From Myxococcota bacterium (GTDB lineage Bacteria > Myxococcota_A > UBA9160 > UBA6930), in NCBI GenBank assembly GCA_028277885.1, contig JANQFK010000001.1, positions 1-57,285 on the forward strand: a stretch of DNA of 57,285 nt, written 5' to 3'. The notes beneath the pieces are model-generated. The model saw only the letters and a program-made list of their open reading frames with translations, was not told the origin of the DNA and ran no database searches. Each line of letters starts with the position of its first letter. Positions within the stretch are counted from its first letter, which is position 1. Positions 51,338 to 57,285 of this stretch are shown piece by piece. A program made the position numbers and the translations under genes.

Positions 51338-53179
51338 ATGAGCGAGTTCGATTCGGGGTCCGGACGGCGAGGGTTCGTACGCGATGTCATGCGGCGGATC
51401 TCGGCGAGTGGACCTCGGGGCAGCGACGAACCCGACTCGGAGCACGAGCGTATGATGGGGCGATCCCTGCAGGAGGAGATCGAAGATCTCCGCGAAGCGT
51501 TGAGGTTCTCGGGCGCGGACTCTCCGGAGCTGCGCCGCCGCCTGGAGCGCGTACTCGCCGAGTACGAGGCACTGCGCCGCCGCTTCCAGGTGACGCGCGA
51601 GCAGCTCTCCGACGCAGAGCGTCAGAACGAGAAGCTCGTCCACACCCTCCAGGAGGCGAAGCAGCAGATCGAGCTCCTCAAGGAGGAGGTCGACAAGCTG
51701 TGCGCCCCGCCCAACACCTACGGGGTGTTCCTCCAGCCGAACAAGGACGGCACCGCCGAGATCGTCGTCGACGGCAAGCCCATGCGCGTCAACGTGCACC
51801 CGAACCTCGATCCGCACCAGATCGAGGAGGGCCAGCTGGTCGTCCTGAACGAGGCCTTCAACGTGGTCGAGCCCGCGGGCTTCACCCAGCGCGGCGAGAT
51901 CTCGTCCGTGGTGGACCTGCTCGGCGACGGCCGGGCCATCGTCCTCGGCCACACCGACGACGAGCGGGTCGTCACCCTGGCCTCGCCGCTGCGGCGCGAG
52001 AAGATCAAGGTGGGCGACAACCTGCTGATCGACCCGCGCACCCAGTACGCCTTCGAGAAGATGCCGAAGTCGGCGGTCGAGGAGGTGGCCCTCGAGGAGA
52101 TCCCGGACATCACCTACGAGGACATCGGCGGCCTCGCGGAGCAGGTCGAGATCCTGCGCGACGCCATCGAGCTGCCCTACATGCACCCCGACGTCTTCCA
52201 GGACCACAAGCTCACGCCGCCCAAGGGCATCCTGCTCTACGGCCCGCCGGGCTGCGGCAAGACCCTCATCGCCAAGGCGGTGGCGAACAGCCTGGCCAAG
52301 AGCATCGAGCAGCGCACGGGCAAGCAGACCGCGGCCTACTTCCTCAACGTGAAGGGTCCCGAGCTGCTCAACAAGTACGTGGGCGAGACGGAGCACAAGA
52401 TCCGCGAGGTCTTCAAGCGCGCGCGCGAGAAGGCCAACGAGGACGTGCCCGTCGTGATCTTCTTCGACGAGATGGACTCGCTGTTCCGCATGCGGGGCTC
52501 CGGGATCTCCTCGGACATGGAGGCCACGGTGGTGGCCCAGTTCCTGTCGGAGATCGACGGCGTCGAGTCGCTCAAGAACGTGATCGTGATCGGCGCGAGC
52601 AACCGGCAGGATCTCATCGATCCCGCGGTGCTGCGGCCCGGCCGCCTCGACCTCAAGGTCAAGGTGAACCGCCCGGATCGCGAGTCCGCCCTGGACATCT
52701 TCACCAAGTACCTGCTCCCGGACCTGCCCTTCCACGAGGACTGCCAGCACAAGTACGGCAGCGATCCGGCCAAGACGGTGGACGGCCTCATCCGCGACAC
52801 CATCGACAGCATGTACTCCACGGGCGAGGACAACAAGTTCCTCGAGGTGACCTACGCCAAGGGCGAGCGCGAGATCTTCTACTTCAAGGACTTCGCCAGC
52901 GGCGCGATGATCGAGAACATCGTGGCGCGGGCGAAGAAGAAGGCGGTGAAGCGCCTGATCGACCACGGCGAGCGGGGCATCCAGCTCTCGGACCTGCTGG
53001 ACGCGGTGCGCGAGGAGTTCAAGGAGAACGAGGATCTCCCGAACACCACCAACCCCGACGACTGGGCACGCATCTCCGGCCGCAAGGGCGAGCGCATCAT
53101 CAACGTGCGCACTCTCATCACCGGGATCAGCCGCAAGGAGCGGACGATCGAGAACATCGACTCGGGCCAGTACGTCTAG
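51338..53179 (+). CDS. mpa: Proteasome-activating AAA+ ATPase (Mpa/ARC)
   Basis: A 613-residue AAA+ unfoldase that recognises Pup-tagged proteins and feeds them to the 20S proteasome. A coiled coil lies at ~40-125 (RFQVTREQLSDAERQNEKL), then tandem OB domains, and the AAA module with Walker A GPPGCGKT (302-309) and Walker B IFFDEMD (Asp377, Glu378). NRQDLIDPAVLRPGRLD carries the second region of homology. The C-terminus SGQYV gives the penultimate-Tyr motif used to dock on and gate the proteasome. The N-terminus has a ~35-residue basic extension. It is the first gene of the operon, with its own promoter upstream. Confidence 0.96.
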   Translation: MSEFDSGSGRRGFVRDVMRRISASGPRGSDEPDSEHERMMGRSLQEEIEDLREALRFSGADSPELRRRLERVLAEYEALRRRFQVTREQLSDAERQNEKLVHTLQEAKQQIELLKEEVDKLCAPPNTYGVFLQPNKDGTAEIVVDGKPMRVNVHPNLDPHQIEEGQLVVLNEAFNVVEPAGFTQRGEISSVVDLLGDGRAIVLGHTDDERVVTLASPLRREKIKVGDNLLIDPRTQYAFEKMPKSAVEEVALEEIPDITYEDIGGLAEQVEILRDAIELPYMHPDVFQDHKLTPPKGILLYGPPGCGKTLIAKAVANSLAKSIEQRTGKQTAAYFLNVKGPELLNKYVGETEHKIREVFKRAREKANEDVPVVIFFDEMDSLFRMRGSGISSDMEATVVAQFLSEIDGVESLKNVIVIGASNRQDLIDPAVLRPGRLDLKVKVNRPDRESALDIFTKYLLPDLPFHEDCQHKYGSDPAKTVDGLIRDTIDSMYSTGEDNKFLEVTYAKGEREIFYFKDFASGAMIENIVARAKKKAVKRLIDHGERGIQLSDLLDAVREEFKENEDLPNTTNPDDWARISGRKGERIINVRTLITGISRKERTIENIDSGQYV

Positions 53180-53229
53180 GAGGGCTAGCCCGAGTCGTCT
53201 GCCGGGTCCCGGACGGATGCGGAGAGGCG

Positions 53230-54714
53230 ATGGCGATTGCGAAGGTGATGGGGACGGAGATCGAGTACGGGATCACCGTCCGTAACGATCGGGACTTCGA
53301 CCCCATCTCCAGCTGCGTGCTCCTCGTCAACGCCTACCGCGAGGACCACGCCGGCACGATCCTCTGGGACTACGACCAGGAGAACCCGCTCGCCGACGCG
53401 CGGGGCTTCCAGGTCGACGGGGAGAAGTACACCCCGAACCAGCAGGAGAACATCGCCCGCAACAAGACCCTGGTGAACGGCGCCCGCTACTACGTGGACC
53501 ACGCCCACCCGGAGTACTCCTGCCCCGAGGTCACGGATCCGCGGGCCCTGGTGGTGCACGAGAAGGCCGGCGAGCGGATCCTCGAGCTCTCCCGGCGCGA
53601 GGCCAACGAGGTGCTGCCCGCGGGCACCCAGATGCTCATCTACAAGAACAACAGCGACCGCAAGGGCAACAGCTACGGCTGCCACGAGAACTACTTGATG
53701 GACCGGCGCACGTCCTTCAAGCAGATCGTCGAGCACCTGATGCCCTTCTTCGTGACCCGCCAGATCTACACCGGCGCGGGCAAGGTCGGCAGCGAGAACC
53801 GCGCCCAGCCCTGCGACTACCAGCTGACCCAGCGGGCCGACTTCTTCGAGACCGAGGTCGCCCTCGACACGATGGTGAAGCGGCCCATCATCAACACCCG
53901 GGACGAGCCCCACGCGGACCGCGAGAAGTACCGCCGCCTGCACGTGATCGTGGGCGACTCGAACATGAGCGAGTACACGATCTTCCTGCGCAACGGAGCC
54001 ACCGCCCTGGTGCTCTCGATGATCGAGGACGGCGCCATCGGTCGCGACCTCTCCCTGCGCGACCCGGTGCGCTCCATCAAGGAGGTCTCCCACGACCCCC
54101 GCTGCACCAAGGAGCTCGAGCTCCAGAGCGGCAAGCGCATGACCGCGATCCAGATGCAGCGCGAGTACCTGGAGATGGCCCTCAAGTACACCTCGGGCCA
54201 GGCCCTGGACGACTCCACCCAGGGCGTGCTGGAGCGCTGGGGCTACGTGCTCGACCGCCTGGCCGGCGACCCGCGCGACCTGGGCCGCGAGATCGACTGG
54301 GTGATCAAGCTCCAGCTGATCGAGAGCTTCATGGAGCGCAAGGGCCTCGACTGGGAGTCGCCCCAGGTCCAGATGCTCGACCTCCAGTACCACGACCTGC
54401 GCCCCAGCAAGGGCCTGTACTATCTTCTGGAGCGGCAGGGAAAGGTGGAGCGGATCGTCACGGACGAGGAGATCACCCGGGCGATCACCCACCCGCCGGA
54501 GGACACCCGGGCCTACTTCCGCGGCCAGTGCCTGCGCAAGTACGGCAGCGAGGTGTTCGGCGTGAACTGGGATTCGATCTCCTTCGGCATCGGGGACGAG
54601 CCGATCAAGCGAGTGCTGATGGCGGAACCCCTCAAGGGTTCGAAGGCGCACGTCGAGGAGCTGTTGGAGAGATCACCCACCGCGGTGGAGCTGGTGAAGA
54701 ACATTCGCGCCTGA
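53230..54714 (+). CDS. dop: Depupylase Dop (Pup deamidase/depupylase)
   Basis: A 494-residue carboxylate-amine-ligase-like enzyme. MGTEIEYGI holds the catalytic Glu/Mg2+ strand; WDYDQENPLADARGF is the Dop-specific loop that separates Dop from PafA. Further motifs are KNNSDRKGNSYGCHENYLM, RQIYTGAGKV and RPIINTRDEPHAD...HVIVGDSNMSE. Since Pup here ends in Glu, Dop's deamidase step should be unnecessary and its main role would be removing Pup from conjugates. ATG at 53230 follows GGAGAGGCG. Confidence 0.96.
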   Translation: MAIAKVMGTEIEYGITVRNDRDFDPISSCVLLVNAYREDHAGTILWDYDQENPLADARGFQVDGEKYTPNQQENIARNKTLVNGARYYVDHAHPEYSCPEVTDPRALVVHEKAGERILELSRREANEVLPAGTQMLIYKNNSDRKGNSYGCHENYLMDRRTSFKQIVEHLMPFFVTRQIYTGAGKVGSENRAQPCDYQLTQRADFFETEVALDTMVKRPIINTRDEPHADREKYRRLHVIVGDSNMSEYTIFLRNGATALVLSMIEDGAIGRDLSLRDPVRSIKEVSHDPRCTKELELQSGKRMTAIQMQREYLEMALKYTSGQALDDSTQGVLERWGYVLDRLAGDPRDLGREIDWVIKLQLIESFMERKGLDWESPQVQMLDLQYHDLRPSKGLYYLLERQGKVERIVTDEEITRAITHPPEDTRAYFRGQCLRKYGSEVFGVNWDSISFGIGDEPIKRVLMAEPLKGSKAHVEELLERSPTAVELVKNIRA

Positions 54715-54779
54715 GATTCGCGCCCGAGGGTTCGCAGGGAACGAAGGGCTCGAGGAAACGACACCCAGGAGTCGAAGAC

Positions 54780-55073
54780 ATGAAGATCACAACCCATAGA
54801 GACATCGGTTCCGCGCGACGTCGTCGCGCCGAACACGCAGACGCCGATCTTCTCTCCTGGGCCTCGGCCGCCGAGTCGGGCCAGAAGCAGAAGTCCAAGG
54901 GCGGCGGCGGAGACGGCGACGACTCGGGCGAGGGCGAGGGCGGCCAGAAGCTCGCCGAGAAGGGCGAGAAGATCAAAGAGGAGCTCGACGCGCTCGTCGA
55001 CGAGATCGACGAGGTCCTCGAAGAGAACGCCGAAGAGTTCGTCAAGAACTACGTCCAGCGAGGAGGCGAGTAG
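54780..55073 (+). CDS. pup: Prokaryotic ubiquitin-like protein Pup
   Basis: A 97-residue Pup, longer than the ~64 residues usual in actinobacteria. A basic N-terminal segment (SARRRRAEHADADLLSWAS) and a Gly/Asp-rich linker precede the conserved helical C-terminal half (DALVDEIDEVLEENAEEFVK) ending NYVQRGGE. The C-terminal Glu is the residue linked to substrate lysines; most actinobacterial Pups end in Gln and need deamidation. ATG at 54780 is preceded by AGGAG. It lies between dop and prcB, the canonical position. Confidence 0.96.
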   Translation: MKITTHRDIGSARRRRAEHADADLLSWASAAESGQKQKSKGGGGDGDDSGEGEGGQKLAEKGEKIKEELDALVDEIDEVLEENAEEFVKNYVQRGGE

Positions 55074-55109
55074 TCCCGCGAAGGCGGGTCACCTGGGGGG
55101 GAGGACCAC

Positions 55110-55910
55110 TTGCGCTTTGGTTTCCGGGACGGCTACCAGGGCTCCAGCTTCGCGGAACTGCTCGAGAGCCAGTTCCCACACCTTCGACCGGATCTGAGCG
55201 GGCTCTACACGGGCGAGCGCCAGGTCCCCACGAGCCACGGCACCACCGTGATGGGCGTGCGCTTCGCCGACGGCGTGATCGTCGCCGGCGACCGCCTCGC
55301 CACCATGGACTACCGCGTGGCGTCGCGCGACATCCAGAAGGTCTACGCCACCGACGGCTACTCGCTGATGGCGATCGCCGGCGCGGCGGGCCCGGCCATC
55401 GAGATGGCGCGGCTGCTGGGCATCCAGTTCGAGCACTACGAGAAGATCGAGGGCGAGCCCCTCGAGCTCGAGGGCAAGGCCAACGTGCTCTCGGGGCTGA
55501 TCCGCCAGAACCTCCCGGCCGCCATGCAGGGCCTGGTGGTGGTGCCGATCTTCGCCGGCTACGACCGGCGGCGCCGGCTCGGGCGGGTCTGGAAGTACGA
55601 GATCACGGGCGGCCGCTACGAGGAGAAGGATTTCGACTCCACCGGCTCGGGCAGCCTGTTCGCCCGCGAGTCGCTCAAGAAGAGCTACCGCGAGAACGCC
55701 CCCCGCCCCGAGGCCCTGCGCTCGATCATCGAGGCCCTCACCGACGCCGCCGACGAGGACCGCGGCACCGGGGGCGTCGACACCCTGCGCGGCCTCTACC
55801 CGACCATCAAGATCGCCACCGAGAGCGGGATCGAGGACGTGCCGGACGAGGAGACCGCGTCGATCTACGAGCAGGTCATCGAGGCGCGCCGCGCGAGGAG
55901 CCAGTCGTGA
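55110..55910 (+). CDS. prcB: 20S proteasome beta subunit
   Basis: A 266-residue proteolytic subunit. A 44-residue propeptide precedes the autolytic site G44/T45 (SHGTTVMGVRF). Thr45 becomes the catalytic Thr1; Asp17 (AGDRLA) and Lys33 (IQKVYA) of the mature numbering are in place. GSGSLFARESLK and TGGVDTLRGLYP are the typical later motifs. TTG at 55110 is preceded by GGGGGGAGGA. The stop overlaps prcA's GTG (GTGA), so the subunits are co-translated in balance. Confidence 0.96.
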   Translation: MRFGFRDGYQGSSFAELLESQFPHLRPDLSGLYTGERQVPTSHGTTVMGVRFADGVIVAGDRLATMDYRVASRDIQKVYATDGYSLMAIAGAAGPAIEMARLLGIQFEHYEKIEGEPLELEGKANVLSGLIRQNLPAAMQGLVVVPIFAGYDRRRRLGRVWKYEITGGRYEEKDFDSTGSGSLFARESLKKSYRENAPRPEALRSIIEALTDAADEDRGTGGVDTLRGLYPTIKIATESGIEDVPDEETASIYEQVIEARRARSQS

Positions 55911-56605
55911 GCTTCCCGTTCTACGTCTCCCCGGAGCAGATGACCCAGGACAAGGCCGAGTTCGCCCGCAAGGGCATCGCTCGCGGCAAGTCCCTGGTCA
56001 CCCTCGAGTTCGACGGCGGCATCGCCATGGTGGCGGAGAACCCGCTCAACCTCTCCAAGATCGGCGAGATCTACGACCGCATCTCCTTCGCCGGCGTCGG
56101 CAAGTACAGCGAGTTCGACCGCCTGCGGAAGATGGGCGTGCAGTACGCCGACGTGGAGGGCTTCCGCTTCAGCCGCGAGGACGTGCGCGGCAAGGCCCTC
56201 GCCAACCTGTTCTCCCAGGTGATCGGCGACGAGTTCAACCGCTCCATCAAGCCCCTGGAGGTGGAGATCGTGGTCGCGGAGGTGGGCGATCCCCAGTTCG
56301 TGGGCCACGAGAAGAACGCCATCTACAAGGTGCAGTTCGACGGGGCCATCATGGACCTCCAGGGCTACTGCGTGATCGGTGGCAGCGTGGAGAACCTCCA
56401 GTCGCACATGGAGCGCAACTTCCGCGCAGACCTGCCCCTGGGGGATGCGCTGCGACTGGGCCGTGAGGCGCTGCAGCGCGCCGAGAACGGCAATCCCGAC
56501 CTCCCCCCGGAGAGCCTCGAAGTCTGCCTGCTCGAGCGCGAGCGGCGCGGGCGAAAGTTCCGCCGGCTTTCCGCCGATGAACTACGGGGTATTCTGGGCC
56601 TGTAG
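55907..56605 (+). CDS. prcA: 20S proteasome alpha subunit
   Basis: A 232-residue non-catalytic subunit forming the outer gating rings. YVSPEQMTQDKAEFARKGIARG is the alpha N-terminal helix region with the gate segment before it. FDGGIAMVAEN, KIGEIYDRISFAGVGKYSEF and YCVIGGSVENLQ mark the proteasome fold. No N-terminal Thr is present, as expected. GTG at 55907 overlaps prcB by 4 nt. The C-terminus is short and ends LRGILGL. Confidence 0.95.
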   Translation: MSFPFYVSPEQMTQDKAEFARKGIARGKSLVTLEFDGGIAMVAENPLNLSKIGEIYDRISFAGVGKYSEFDRLRKMGVQYADVEGFRFSREDVRGKALANLFSQVIGDEFNRSIKPLEVEIVVAEVGDPQFVGHEKNAIYKVQFDGAIMDLQGYCVIGGSVENLQSHMERNFRADLPLGDALRLGREALQRAENGNPDLPPESLEVCLLERERRGRKFRRLSADELRGILGL

Positions 56606-56636
56606 GAGAGTTCCAGGTCCGGAAACGGGGCGGGGT

Positions 56637-57187
56637 GTGCAGAAGCGGATCTTCGGGATCGAGACCGAGTACGGGATCATCTTCACACCGGAAGGGCGCA
56701 AGACGCTGCCGGTCGAGAAGGCGATCCGCTTCCTGTTCGAGAAGCTGATCACCACGGAGCACTTCCTCAACGTGTTCCTGGAGAACGGCGCCCGCTTCTA
56801 CCAGGACACCGGCTGCCACCCCGAGTACGCCACGCCGGAGTGCGCGAGCCCCCGCCAGCTGATCGTCTACGACAAGGCCGGCGAGCGCATCCTGGAGGAC
56901 CTCCAGGACTACGCCGAGGAGAAGATCCGCGAGGAGCGCATCGCGGGGAAGCTCTCCATCTTCAAGAACAACACGGACTTCGTCGGGAACAGCTACGGCT
57001 GCCACGAGAACTACCTCGTGGACCGGGACGTGGACTTCTACTACCTGGCCGAGCAGCTGATCCCGTTCCTGGTCACCCGCCAGATCTACACCGGCGCCGG
57101 CAAGGTCTTCCAGACCCAGGACGGCGTGCACTACTGCATCAGCCAGCGGGCCCAGCACATCTACCAGAAGATCTCGGGCACCACGAC
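56637..57187 (+). pseudogene. pafA: Pup--protein ligase PafA, 5' part only (3' end lost at a junction)
   Basis: The first ~183 residues of PafA, the ligase that attaches Pup's C-terminal Glu to substrate lysines. GTG at 56637 starts QKRIFGIETEYGIIFTPEGR; ATP/Mg sites continue in NGARFYQDTGCHPEYATPE and FKNNTDFVGNSYGCHENYLV, then RQIYTGAGKVFQ and SQRAQHIYQKISGTTT. It lacks the Dop loop, which separates it from Dop. After GTTT the expected SRPIINTRDEPH continuation is replaced by unrelated sequence in another frame. The gene itself is probably intact in the organism; the break is likely an assembly chimera at the contig end. Confidence 0.9.
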
Positions 57188-57285
57188 GGAACCCTTGGCA
57201 TCCTCATCCCGCCCTCGATCATGCTGGTGATCATGGCCGACCTGCTTTCGCGCTCCGTCGGCAACCTGTTCGTCGCCGCGGTGTT
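57188..57285 (+). CDS. TRAP transporter large permease (DctM) fragment
   Basis: About 32 residues in a frame shifted relative to pafA: GTLGILIPPSIM, then ADLLSRSVGNLF, running off the window. GTLGILIPPS is a signature of DctM-type TRAP permeases, which import dicarboxylates and related acids. No start codon or 5' part exists here, so it is a foreign piece joined to pafA rather than a gene starting at this site. Confidence 0.85.

Noticed and set aside
54528..54779. Upstream in-frame extension of pup
   Set aside because: It overlaps the dop coding sequence and lacks Pup similarity; ATG at 54780 has a good ribosome site.
57188..57230. Simple frameshift within pafA
   Set aside because: The shifted frame encodes DctM, not the rest of PafA, so a single-base error cannot explain it.

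Overview
The window is a very G+C-rich (about 70% by eye, not computed), gene-dense stretch of a bacterial chromosome. It encodes outer-membrane machinery: LolA, Lgt, a phosphate porin, a beta-barrel protein and several lipoproteins with lipoboxes. The host is therefore a diderm. Other markers are a bacterial Pup-proteasome, an archaeal-type IMP cyclohydrolase, an F420:NADPH oxidoreductase, B12-dependent ribonucleotide reductase, ETF-quinone oxidoreductase and a large CHASE2/HD-GYP protein. Together these suggest a deltaproteobacterial-grade lineage (Myxococcota, Desulfobacterota or Binatota-like). This placement is inference. No rRNA, tRNA, CRISPR array or transposase gene was seen.

Layout. 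1-10.8 kb is a mixed block: a 3'-truncated acyl-CoA dehydrogenase with a methylsuccinyl-CoA-dehydrogenase-like N-terminal extension, two small lipoproteins (one cupredoxin), an inositol-monophosphatase-family phosphatase, a ChbG/YdjC deacetylase, a CpsD/MinD-like ATPase, a Nudix hydrolase, an alpha/beta hydrolase coupled to a PQQ dehydrogenase, a DUF971 protein, NpdG and PurO. 11.4-15.4 kb carries nrdJ and sppA. 15.4-21.8 kb is a minus-strand cluster: DUF1566 protein, FecR-domain protein, TPR/beta-barrel protein, CHASE2-GAF-HD-GYP regulator and a small secreted protein.

22.1-31.6 kb is a complete phosphate-starvation locus: phoB-phoR, a phosphate porin and pstSCAB-phoU, with 11-bp-spaced Pho boxes before the porin and pstS. 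31.6-45.5 kb holds a second IMPase-like gene, divergent ETF-QO and ferredoxin, an unknown helical protein, TetR, lgt, a PAS histidine kinase, a lytic transglycosylase, a monoacylglycerol-lipase-like hydrolase with moaC, an ECF sigma/anti-sigma pair, an unknown secreted protein, radC and a PilZ protein. 45.9-50.7 kb holds ssb, plsC, ftsK and lolA.

51.3-57.2 kb is the most notable region: a Pup-proteasome operon in the canonical order mpa(arc)-dop-pup-prcB-prcA-pafA. It has its own sigma70-like promoter and a leader of about 320 nt. Pup ends in GGE, so it should not need Dop deamidation before ligation. PafA ligates Pup to target lysines, Mpa unfolds tagged proteins and feeds them to the PrcA/PrcB barrel, and Dop removes Pup. 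pafA is broken about 95 nt before the window end, where the sequence switches, in another reading frame, to a TRAP-transporter DctM fragment. A contig-end chimera is the likeliest explanation.
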